The position numbers and the translations under genes are program-made. Below are positions 36,295 through 46,729 of a stretch of 61,832 nt of DNA, in pieces. Origin of the DNA: Cyclospora cayetanensis (lineage: Eukaryota; Apicomplexa; Conoidasida; Eucoccidiorida; Eimeriidae); NCBI RefSeq assembly GCF_002999335.1, contig NW_020312156.1, positions 1 through 61,832 of the forward strand. The letters are read 5' to 3'. How positions within the stretch are numbered: the stretch's first letter is position 1; every line of letters begins with the position of its first letter. The notes beneath the pieces were generated by a model. It was not told where the DNA came from. It did not search any database and worked only from the letters and a program-made list of their open reading frames with translations.

Positions 36295-39200
36295 ATGCAG
36301 GGCCTCAGCGCCGCAGCTCAACCCCCTCTAGTTGTGTCGCTTTCTTTCCTGGTGTGTGCGTTTTTGATTTCCATCCCTTCGTCCCACGGGGTGGTGCGTC
36401 AGCGACCTGTGATCATCCCAGCTCAATGGGGTGTTCAGACGCCCCCTGCTGCGAGCCAGTGGGTTCACAGGATCGCCACCCTTGAACAGCGGGGCGGCCG
36501 GCGACTGGCTCTCGCCTTTCTCGACGTGCGCGGCCAGACGCGCAGACCGTCTCGCCGAAAATTCAGGCGCTGTAATTTTGCAACGGCTGCAGCGGCAGAG
36601 TCCCCTGCAGCCGCAGTGCCAGCAGGAGAATCCCCCTCAGCACCAGCAGCTCGTACTGGGCTAGTATCCTTCAGTCCAGGTTTGCCTGACAGTGTGCTGC
36701 CTCCACAAACGATGTCTCCCCCGCAGGTCGATCCCCAGCTTATGGCGCCACACTCGGTGCCATCTGTTGGCACTGCTCCGTGTGCAGCTCCGGAGGCGTC
36801 CGCCGCGTCTTGTGCTGCTGCTGGTGAGCGCTGGGAGGCATTGTCGCGGGATGCTGACGGGGCGTTGCAACGCGTGGTGGGTTCATCGGGTCCACTGAGT
36901 CTGTTTGACTCTGGAACAGAGCTGCATCCCACCCTGCGGGGTGGCAGCGATGACTTTTACTATATCAACTTTCACGGAGCCTTGCAACTGAGCGCTGTCG
37001 AGGTAGCAGCAACGGCTCTTGCGGCCGCGAAGCGGTTTGTGGGCGCGCAAGAGCTCAGGCGCAAAAGGGGAAGCTGGCTTGCTCCGGAGGGAGACGCGAG
37101 GACAGCGGGAGCCCATGCAGCGCAAGACTGCTCTCACGCGGCAAGACGGCGTGGGATCCTCAGAGGAGGTGCCCTGGAGGCGGAAGCCGCCGACACTAGG
37201 CACTCCATGATAGTGGAAGCCGTAAATGTTTCGCGCTTGCTGCGACAGTCACGCTTCGCCTCTCCCCCCTACTGGCTGAGGGAGCGCGTGGCCTTTCTTC
37301 TCCGGCGCGGCTCTCCGCCGACCTCGTTTGGGTTCATCGTAGGGTCTCTGCTGCAGTGCCTCGTTGCTGTCGGGGCAGCCGAGGAGCAGCTGGGGGTGAC
37401 GCTTGATGCCTTCGCTGCCCGCCGCCTCAAAAAGTACCAGGAGAGCGTTGCAGAGATGAATGCTGCACAGCAGGCCCTCCTGCTAACGGACGGCAGCCCA
37501 GGGAACCTTCGCGATACTCTCAAATTCAGGCGCGGCTTTCCACTCTTCCCCTGGGGCCTGCCTGCCGACTCGCAAAGCACTCTTGCCTTCATCAAAGAAA
37601 AGCTGAAAACCGACGAGCGGAGCCTTACCCAGGTCCGTACGATGCCTCTTTGCGAGATGGCTGGCCTCCTTTGACCCTATAACTGCGCGGGCAAGAGGCG
37701 AGTTTGACCCCTCTGCGGCCACTCGGCCCGTGGTGTGCGCGTCACGACCTTCACCTTGCCTCTTGTCTGCTTTTTCCGCGGCTTCCGCTTTCTCCTACGG
37801 GCCCCATCGCATCCGCTGCTTTCTCTTACACTCTGTGTGAGGCTGCAGCACTTTTTTGCGGCGCGAAGAGCTGCTGCCGATGCGCACTTAGCGCTTGCGC
37901 CCTGGAGGATTCCTCTGGAAGAAGTGCCGACTCATGGGCCTACTCGTCGGCTGTATGAGGGCTTCAATTCTGCGGCCATTGCTGCCATCAAGCACGTCAC
38001 GACTGTAGGCTGGCTAAGATGGAGTTGTACTTCGTCTCTCCGCGCCCGCTCATCTGCTCTCTTTGCGCGAATGCCCACACCTGTGTATATAGCAGAGCGG
38101 GAATAGACGGCCTTGCACCAGTCTTTTGGCGCGAGCCGCCACGTCGCGCCGGTCGAGTGCGTGTTCGGCGCGCATGGTGGATCTGTGATGTCTTTTATCT
38201 AGTTTGACGCTCCACGCTTCTGCGTCTTCTTCCGCTGCCTCTTTGTGCAAAGCGGCGTTTACGTGTATGTGGGAAGCCCCATTGGCAGGGGTGGGCAGCG
38301 AGCCTAGGGCCGTGCCTGCGAAGCAGAACGCGTGTCTGCTGTCTGTTTTTGCGTCTTTCTGTTTGCGCCACAGTCGTGGAACCGCCCTGTGAGCGTTTTC
38401 TCTTCCTTGGAGAGCGCCGCGTCCCTTCGCAAGATCCTGGGAGCCCTGGGCCTTCCCAAAGAAGCGCTTGAGAGAGTGCACGTGGTAGGGGTAGACGGTA
38501 TTCTCCTAGGCACGGACCCGGTAGGCCACAGGCCCAGAAAAATCGGTAACGATCACCACGGGGAGGCACTGGCGGATCTTCCACCCGCGCGCGAGGACTC
38601 CTCGGTGACTTGTGGGCATCCGTTGCCCCATGAACAGCGGGCAGACGCAGCGGGCCAACGAGGCGCGGGCGAGCTGCACGCCTCAAGTTGCTTCTCCGCC
38701 ATGACCAATTTGGAGGCGGCGGGGGGCAACGGTAAGAGGCGGGCTGCGATAGAGAGAAAGCTTAGCGGAGCCCTTGCTCTGTGGCAGCACCACAGAGCAA
38801 GGGGATTCAAGGGGGTTCCCCACTTTATCGAGGATGACGTGGAGACACTGCAAGCTGCAGCAGAGGATCCCAGGCAAGTTTAAAGAAATTCGTTGATGGC
38901 GCACCCCGGTCCTCTTCTCTCGCATGGGGTCCCCAATATGGTGGCTTGGTTTCGGTGGGTACTTGGTGCTTGGGCGTGCCGCAGGCTGCAGCACTTTCGC
39001 CTGTACTTCTGCGATTGGGGGTATTCCTCCTACGAGGACAGATTGAAGGCACTTATTCTTGACCGGTAAGGGCTCCTCGCGTTTGCTTCTCTGATGTATG
39101 CTTTCGCGCTCGCTCGCCGTTGGAAAGTGCCTGCCTATTGCATCGTCTGGTGCACAGGAACATGGCACCAATGAGAGTCTCTGGAGGCAGCGCAACGAGG

Positions 39201-39601
39201 GCGCCTCGAAGCCTCTGTAGCTGCGTGTTTTTGCTCGTACCGCTTCCCTTAGAGAAGACTAGCACGTCCACAGCTCTGCTGCGCATAACTCCTTGCATCT
39301 TCTCGCCCCGCTTCATGCGGCTTCGGCGATCTTAAGTCGGTATCCTCAGTATCATGCCTTGCCATTCGTCATACGTAGGATTAAGATTTTGCCGACGATG
39401 TCACACCTCGTCTCTATGCTCCTCCTCCCCGCGTTTCTCGCGCCGCGCCTGTGGGCGGTCGGTTCCACAACGGCTCCAATCGAGTGGACTGAAGAAGGCA
39501 GAATGCAAAGGTGGCTTAGACTTTCTGGCGCTCTCCAGCAGCTAAGCGGCCCATCAGGGGCCCCCAATGGCGCGTTTCAGGAGCGGCCGCAGGGAACCTG
39601 A
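36295..39601 (+). CDS. Secreted HAD-superfamily-like protein with degenerate catalytic motif
   Basis: Exons: 36295-37632, 37849-38004, 38374-38873, 38985-39065 and 39379-39601, in frame for 765 codons plus stop. The first in-frame ATG (36295) begins a signal peptide (PPLVVSLSFLVCAFLISIPS). Residues about 90-205 are Ala/Pro/Ser-rich. From about residue 220 the order of blocks matches plant/algal HAD-like hydrolases as I recall them: YYINFHGALQLSAVE aligns with motif I and its helix (YALDFDGV.....ES), SVFSSLESAASLRKILGAL with motif II and following helix, PHFIEDDVETLQAAAEDPR with motif IV (HFVEDR.ATL), RLYFCDWGYSSYEDR with the LYLGDWGYNT block, and a final RIKILP. Motif I DxD has become Asn225-Phe-His227, so the nucleophile Asp is absent and phosphotransfer is unlikely. 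A low-complexity insert (about 560-630) splits the domain. Intron 3 uses a GC donor (AG|GCAAGT at 38874). Function is unknown. Confidence 0.7.
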
Positions 39602-40839
39602 TGGGGAGTCTTTCACAGCCACAAAGGGGGGCGCGTCGAGAAGGGGCCCTTTTTGGGACTAATCTCAAGGATTGAAGCAGGCCTCCACACCGCTTAAATC
39701 GCACTCCATCACCCAATTAACGAATTCAAGGGAATCTTAGATGGGTTTGAGCCTTCAGGGGGCTTACGTCCCACTGTAATGGTCCATAAAGTGTTTCTCG
39801 GGGGGCTACGGGGGAGACCAGGTGGGAACGATTGTTCTACATGAGAGGTCTTCCATGAGGGTCCTCTTAGCCAGATAAATTTACGGTGAAGGTTTTGCCT
39901 CTACGTTATCCACCAGCAATTAGCAGATGCCCACCCTTTACGGCACGGCGAGCCGACCGAAAATGATGTACAGGCACTACTTTACAAGCAAACGCAATAA
40001 GTCACTGGGGCACTGGGAACAGCCAAGTGAGTGGCTCCAGGAGGGCCAGCCCGTGCCTCTCTTACTCAATCCCTTCCTCATTGTTCATGCTGCTATTGCT
40101 TCCTTAGGGTAAGCTCGTTCAGCTTTCACGTTTGGCCGCGCAGCGCACGTCGCGCGCTACGAACTTTCGTTTGCTTCCTTCCCCTTGCGAGTTTCCGCTA
40201 TATTCTTCGTGTCTTTCCATTTTGTAAGCCCGCCCACGAAAAGTGACATTTCGCCCTGTACGCATACTTCTCCCATGGAAAAAGCAAACCCCTACTGGTC
40301 TCTGCCTACACCCTTCTGTGCTAAAAGCAGGAACAACGACGGGGGAACATCAACGCGAAAAACTACAACAGCAGCAACAAGGACAGGTGTACCAACACAA
40401 AAAGGCACACGCTGACAGTGTGAGCAGCCCCAGGCTGTTTTTGGATGGTCGAGTATACGCCTCTGACGCCTGAAATTCCGTACATATATTGTCTATCGAA
40501 ATATGAGCTTATGTGCTGTTTCCTCGGATATAAAATGGTCTACTAGGTTTCTTACCGATAGTGTCACGCTTTGCGGCAACTATAGCGCAAAGGCGACTAT
40601 CCGAAGAACAAGAGGGGCAAACAACACGCGTATAAGGAAACACCTGCAGTCCAATGGCAAATAAATAGTAAGAGTGCAGTTTTCGAACTGCCATAAAATT
40701 GTGTTTGGTTTTTCTTTCGGTTTTCCTTTTCTGCGGATGGCTGCGTGCTCTGCTATGCCTGTACACCACGAGGTGTGGCTTCTTCTTATCACGCCACTGA
40801 CGAGCTTCTCTCTGAGCTCTATCCTTCCCTCGGGTTTGC
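39602..40839. other. Intergenic between convergent genes
   Basis: Two convergent genes end here. Contains a CAACAGCAGCAACAA low-complexity bit near 40366. Frames of 60-87 codons on both strands lack motifs; none is called. Confidence 0.45.
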
Positions 40840-41922
40840 TCATGCGATCATCTCTTGTCGATTAAAGGAAGCTGCTGGGGTGTATTCAATGGGAATCAAG
40901 CCATACTTTCTTTCCCATTCCTCCTTCTGCCTGTGCACTTCTTCTTCAGTAATGAATCCCATTTCGATAGCATCGCACACCAGCTCATCCGGGATGTAGC
41001 GCACATAGGGACCTCCGGGTGTGTCTACAAGCATTGCTATCTGGAGAGGGAGCGGCCTTGTTTCCTCCGTACCGGCGTCTGCATGCTCCCCTAAAACGCA
41101 AGGCATCGCCTTCTCCCCGAACTCTGTTATGTCATTCAAAACACCACATATGCATTTTTCAGCAGGATGCATATCTGTGGACTCGCCAGAGTAACTCTGC
41201 CTCAAACTTTCGCCTAAATTTCCTGACCGGAAGCTCTGATAGCTTCGACTGAAGCTCTGCTTCACTGAGGTGAAGGTTTCTTGCATGCGTGAAGCAAAAT
41301 TGCTTGCATGTGATTCCTTTGGCCTTTTTTTCTCCTCAGCGTTTGGTTCCAAATACTGGGAAGCCCCCTCCATCTGCTGCTGCTCCATCTCTGGTGATGC
41401 GGGGGACGAGGCCTTGGCCTCTTGCTTTGCTGCAGCTCCATGAGGAGCCCCTATTGATTCTTCATCTGCCTCCTGAGGAGGTGACAAACACTGCCTACTA
41501 TGTTCTCCCCGTTCAGCAGCGGCAGCGGCAGCACCCATCTGGTGTTGCTGCTGTTCGCTTTTCAGAAGAGTGCCTCCCCGGCTTAAGGCATCTGCATCAG
41601 TCATTCCAGCGCATGACGTCGCAGTTGAATCATAACGTGCTGGCGGAGGGTTTCCGTGTACACCCGCAGTGCCGAGTCCCTGCGGGGGGAGTTCCCTGCC
41701 GGCATCATCTTGGCACCCCTCTTCACTCTGCTCTTTTCGGTCAACACCACTTCTGGGCGTTGGCATGACCTGCCCCTCTTCCTGGTGTTCATCCCCCCGG
41801 GCCTCAACCGGTTTTTCCTCGGGGACAAGGGAAGCGAGCAACTGAGGCTCTTGCGCATCGATTGTTGCAGGCGCCGCCCGCTTGGCTGGGGCCTTGGCCT
41901 TATTCTTCGTGCAGAAACCCAT
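40840..41922 (-). CDS. Hypothetical protein with N-terminal myristoylation/palmitoylation motif
   Basis: Intronless 360-codon frame. The frame is open upstream, but the first in-frame ATG is 41922, which places Met-Gly-Phe-Cys at the N terminus. Gly2 plus Cys4 and nearby lysines (MGFCTKNKAKAPAKR) is a typical dual N-myristoylation and S-palmitoylation signal, so membrane or inner-membrane-complex attachment is likely (inference). Residues about 40-230 are low-complexity, Glu/Gln/Pro/Ala-rich with a QQQQ and an AAAAAA run. The C-terminal 110 residues look folded: a Ser/Arg patch (FTSVKQSFSRSYQSFRSGNL), then CICGVLNDITEFGEKAMPCV, GGPYVRYIPDELVCDAIEMG and FITEEEVHRQKEEWERKYGL. I do not recognise the domain; it is not one of the short ISP proteins I can recall. 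Confidence 0.7.
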   Translation of the reverse strand: MGFCTKNKAKAPAKRAAPATIDAQEPQLLASLVPEEKPVEARGDEHQEEGQVMPTPRSGVDRKEQSEEGCQDDAGRELPPQGLGTAGVHGNPPPARYDSTATSCAGMTDADALSRGGTLLKSEQQQHQMGAAAAAAERGEHSRQCLSPPQEADEESIGAPHGAAAKQEAKASSPASPEMEQQQMEGASQYLEPNAEEKKRPKESHASNFASRMQETFTSVKQSFSRSYQSFRSGNLGESLRQSYSGESTDMHPAEKCICGVLNDITEFGEKAMPCVLGEHADAGTEETRPLPLQIAMLVDTPGGPYVRYIPDELVCDAIEMGFITEEEVHRQKEEWERKYGLIPIEYTPAASFNRQEMIA

Positions 41923-43878
41923 CGTGCCCTTCGTGCCAATATAGCGGAAGAAGTTAAAAGGTAAACGTGAAAGCAGGCGGTGAGGCAAAGCTGTTATGCC
42001 AGAAGAGACGCTGAGGTACCATCCACAGCAGCTGCCAGCGACTAACGCAACGGGGAGAGCTCTGCCGTATTTGCTCAGAACTCCAACCGACAGCTGAAAT
42101 AGGTGGGCTGGTGGGGATTTGAGAAGAAAATACGTGGAGTTTTGAGAAGATTCGGCTCTACAGGGCTTTGTTATGCGTACAGAAACCCGATGCAATGTTA
42201 GGGCCACATGGGCAAGCTGTTGAGCCGAAGGACTCGCCGGAGACTTCTGAAGCAAACGCCCATTACGTGAGAAGAATACGGATTAACACGCTCAGGTGCT
42301 AAGGGTCGCTTTCATCAAGAATATGCGAGAAGCTACTGCAGAAACGGGAGAGAATTGGTAGCGTTGCGCAGCGGTGGCTCCTTGGCTTCCACAGCGCGCC
42401 TTGAAGTCTGCACACTGCAAGCCAGAGGTGCTCAACATGAAACGCAGATGTTTAAGCATTACAGAATGCCTCATTATCTATTCGAATCAATCAAGCTCGT
42501 TTATAATTGTATTTGAGACTATAAAGCATCATAAACTGGACGGTTTTGGCGTTGAAAGAAAGTGGATACTGTACAGAGCACATAGGAACACCCACGATCT
42601 AATGGACGCTGGACCGACCAACGGTCCTCAGCAATGAAAATCACATTATTTTATCGCGACTGACGTGCTACAGACATTTTTGGCTTGTTGCGTTTTGATT
42701 AACAAGGTATTTTCCTCGAGTTAATGGCAGATGTCGTCACAGCAGGGAGCGCATCAGTTGATTTACGCCTGCGTCTCGCTTTTCTAGTGCATCCCACAAA
42801 GTAATTGCGGTTACAGCAAATCGAGCACTACGACGCACAGGGCCGCATGTTCTTGCGAATCCTGCCTCACTTCATCATTCCATTTTATTCCGTTTTCATT
42901 TGGAGTTTTCTCACGACTGCTGTATTACCTTCACAGAAAGCCCTACTACCACGTTTACTCAAGAGCACAAAAAATGGCTCCAATAACGCCTCACTTTCAT
43001 GATAGTCTGCTAACTTCCACCGAGCCTCATTGTAAAGCACAGTGTAGTGTGTGGTATCCCCACTTCAGCATACACATGGCCGGACCTCAGCTGTACGCTT
43101 AAGCAAACACCACAATACGCCTTTCCCTTTGTTTATTCACCCATTTCTCCTCTATACCCGAAGCCTTTATGTTCCCGCCAGTCAGTCGTTTCTTCTCACT
43201 CTATTTCTTTCTCCATTTTCTGCTCCTTCATTTTTGGTTGTTTCCATTTATTGGGTAAGTGATCTTGGTCACTCACCTTTGATTTAGCATCATGTCTCTT
43301 TTCCGGCGCGGACATATTGAACTGCTAGCACATACATCTCTGACTGTAGGCAAGGATACACATCCTCCGGCTAAGCGCCGCCGTCTTGCAAACAGTGTCC
43401 ATCAATTGGTATTGCTTGCTTGGTATTCTAGAAGCACGCTGCATCGTTAGGCTGGGAAAGAAGCACCTCCCATAGAGTGAGGCTTCCTGCCCTTCCCTTC
43501 TTACTTCAGTCTGGCCCATTCTGAAGGACATGCTAGAGGGCTCAGGAACTAACAAATAACTTCAAATGCGCGTGGATGCAAAGATACATGCGTGCGGGTG
43601 TTTGCCTGCCGTCCTTGCCAGAGGGCATGCAAGTGTCAATGCACCCTGATGTGTTCACTGCAGGTTGGCTCACAAGCAAGGGGACATTTTGACTGCAATG
43701 GTGTTTGCAAGGTCTCAGGGTCCCTTCGGCAGTAGAATCGCCTTTGCCACATCCTCAACGAGCCGCAAGCCCGAATGCATTTGGTGGGCTGCAGCTGAAT
43801 GTGTCAAGCAGCGACGAAAATTAATACCTGCATGGACTTTTTCCCCTGTCTCCAGTTCTACACCTCTAAAGCTCTAGT
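41923..43878. other. No supported gene; upstream of the MGFC gene
   Basis: Holds the promoter side of the minus-strand gene. Short open stretches at 42805-43002 and 43666-43725 (the second reads LAHKQGDILTAMVF after a TGCAG acceptor-like site) could be exons of an unresolved plus-strand gene. The evidence is too thin to call. Confidence 0.4.
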
Positions 43879-44170
43879 ATGAATGCGCCCAAACCTTTGC
43901 CTTGGTATCCTAGGGGTCGTGAAATTCTGAGCGCCTATTGCGTTGGGTTTTCCACCTGGTCACTTGCCGAATCTTTTACTCTTCACCCCGCCGCCTTTTT
44001 GTCGCTCATCGGCGCGTGTAGTGGCAGACAAGTGAGCTCTCTGTTTTGCTTTCGCTTACTGGTCGAGAGGAAATTCGGGATAATCAGAATCATCAGACAG
44101 AGGGTGCGGCGTTCAATGCTGACATCCTGTCAATCGATGCACTGGACGGCTTCATTAGGATCGTAGAACC
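43879..44170 (+). other. Possible coding exon(s), plus strand
   Basis: An ATG at 43879 opens MNAPKPLPWYPRGREIL and continues to a GTGAGC donor-like site at about 44031. A second open piece in the same frame class follows (EGAAFNADILSIDALDGFI). The join would need an unusually short intron, about 40-65 bases. No family was recognised with confidence. It may belong with the 45870-46268 exon. Confidence 0.25.
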
Positions 44171-45869
44171 AACTGCCATCCCTTTTCCTATGGGCTGCTA
44201 CCTGCCTACTCGCTCTTTCCTTTGCCCACTCGCAGTTTTGCTTCCTTCCCCATTAGTCCCTGCGCTTTCTTTATGATATTGGCGAGCTCAGCTCTTGCTC
44301 GGCAGCTAACTAAGTGCCTCGACCGCTTGAATCATCGGGTCCTCTTGTGCGCTGCACGAATTGCGTCTATAATGCCTCCTTGAAGCTACTTGGGGTGCTG
44401 GACGGGGAAGCGAAGGGGTGACATAGGGCGGATGGGGTGTTGACTTTCCAAGAACCGCTTCTGCCTCCGACTCGTGCAAAGCTAACGCGCCTTACAAAAA
44501 TGGTCCCTTCTTCCATCATGTAAGATGCATCCGTATTTAGGCTCTTGTGCCAGTAGATTGCTGTTACTACTGCCTTGCATTTTGGATGCAGCACCTTCCC
44601 AGTTTCGCAGTTGTTCCCGCCCCCTTGAGTTTAGTTTTTTGCTCTTCGCTTGGCATCGTTGTTTTTGTACTTCCCGTGGCCTGTATTGTCATTGCCTTCC
44701 CTCTGCGCCTTTTTGCACAGCTCCTCTCTTCTCTTTGAACCCAGGCCCTTCGCTTCCGTGGTCATCCTGTTGCATCGCGCTTCATAATGCCCCTGCTCGT
44801 CGCTTGCCGTGTTTCTTGTGGTATACTTGCTAAATATAAGCAAGACGGAAACGAGCTCTGCAGTGAGGTTTTTCAGCACCCAAGCAATAGGCCCGCATTA
44901 TACTGTCCCCCCACCTCTTCTGCATTCTGTATGTGTCTCTCTTTCCTTTACCACTTTTTGCGTAATGTATTGCTTCATGGCCATAGGATTTGATTTTAGA
45001 CTACCAACTAATAATCACCATGCACGATGGCGCCATTTCATCCTCTTCCTTGCCCTTGTTTTTTTTTCAAAAAAATGCTGCATACTTTCTACCACTCGTT
45101 GCCAACTAGCGCAACTGCTAAATATGCATTTAAATGCACTGCGACTGCATGGTTTCGGTGTCACAGGGCAGCCCATCGCCATCAAAGTTGATGTCATAGA
45201 GGCGCTTCCGCATTTTCCATAATTTTACACATGAATTGCATTTGCGGCTAATGCATTCTCTTTCTTCTGAAGTACATTTGGGGGCTACACCTTGGGCCTT
45301 TCGTTGCTGCTTGGCACAAGGAGACACCTTCTCGGTGGGCTGCTGCTCATCCCGGGTGTATCGATGTGTCTGGCGCGCGGGCAACTCACTCCAGATAGTC
45401 CCTATAAGAAGTGCCACAAACTAAGGGGCATATCGTTTCTCTGTTCTCGTCTTTCGCAATGGCCTGTTGAGGTTATTGGTCATCAGTTCGCACTAAAACT
45501 GCGGCAACTTCAACAATTTTAAGAATAAGGGCATTATGAGGCTAGTCATATTATAGGTATTCTGACAACTGAGAATGCGGTTTTTGCTGCCCAGCACAGA
45601 ATGCAAGAGTTTGGATTTCTAGTCATGGGGGAGGCAAATCGGCAGTACGCTCCTCTCTCATGTCCGTCTCGGCTTAAGCTTTCTTGATAACTCCTGCCCC
45701 CTTCCGTTGCCTTTTCCTAACTTGTGCCTTTTGCTGCCTCCCCTCAATTCACTATCTCCTTTTCTCCCGGTCCACCCATTCCTTAGCTCTGAGAGTTCAA
45801 AAAGCATTTTCCCTCCCCTTCACTTCAACTAAAGCACCACCCTTTACCGCTTTTTGTGCTTCTGTGCAG

Positions 45870-46268
45870 TTTCTAGATCGACTACCTCTGTCCTTTCGTC
45901 TTTTCTGCTCATTGATGACATATGCATTGAGGCGTGGAATGCCGACAATGGCATCCGCAGAAGAACAGATGTGCACAAGTGCTTTGCGTTGGGGCTATTT
46001 CGTGTTTGTGGGGAACCCTTTGATCGGGACCTCGCACTCTAGAGCAAGCAAGGCGAGTCTAGTGGAGTCTGGAGGACGATCCGTCATCCATGCCGCTATA
46101 GAAGTAGATATACCCATGAACAGAAAAGAGAGGCCTTCAGAACAAAATACACGCAGAGGAGGCATCCAGAGGGGCGGGGCAGGGAGTACACAGGGAGCAA
46201 AAGCAGAACCGAAAGCACGGCCTAAAAAAAGGAGGGCAAAACAAGCAGAAGCGGGTTTTCCGGGCTAA
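45870..46268 (+). CDS. Probable terminal exon of an unresolved plus-strand gene
   Basis: Opens after a good acceptor (pyrimidine tract, then CTGTGCAG at 45869) and runs to a stop at 46268, 132 codons. It reads MTYALRRGMPTMASAEEQM, SALRWGYFVFVGNPLIGTSH and a long basic tail (KAEPKARPKKRRAKQAEAGF) that resembles a nuclear-localisation or RNA-binding tail. Upstream exons are not established. Not recognised. Confidence 0.35.
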   Translation, partial: FLDRLPLSFRLFCSLMTYALRRGMPTMASAEEQMCTSALRWGYFVFVGNPLIGTSHSRASKASLVESGGRSVIHAAIEVDIPMNRKERPSEQNTRRGGIQRGGAGSTQGAKAEPKARPKKRRAKQAEAGFPG

Positions 46269-46729
46269 GTGGGTTCAAATGTAGCAGAAATGCATCAGCT
46301 GAGCGCGCTTTGTGAAGCATAGTGCCCTTCACCGTTGGCCTCGCTTTTGCAAAATCCGCCCCATGATGCCTTCGCTCTTCATCTGCATGTTGCTTTGTTC
46401 TTTGGTTCTTCCTCCTTGTCTTTATTTTAAGACGTAGCGTACATCGTGTAGAATTCCACATGCACGGTGCAATACGACTGCCAGGTGAACGCAGAGAAGC
46501 TCTCAGGGCAAAGTGCATGCACAGCAACATACTAGCTAAACGGAGGAAGTGTCAAGCCACAATGTCTGGCAGGGGACTCCTGCCACCCCCACGGTGGTGC
46601 CCTGCAGTTAGCTGCGGTGCTGCACGTACGCCTCCAGAAGCTTGAGTTGTAGAGCGCTCTCTAATCGCATACTGGGAATTTTTAAGGGTTTCACCGTCTG
46701 CTTGCATTCAATTATTAGGGGATTGTTAG

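Noticed and set aside
36465..36932. 155-codon minus-strand ORF, and the other antisense frames within 37.0-38.9 kb
   Set aside because: Antisense shadows of the GC-rich coding exons of the HAD-like gene.
41289..41768. 159-codon plus-strand ORF
   Set aside because: Opposite the MGFC gene; the minus-strand frame is much longer and has a consistent start.
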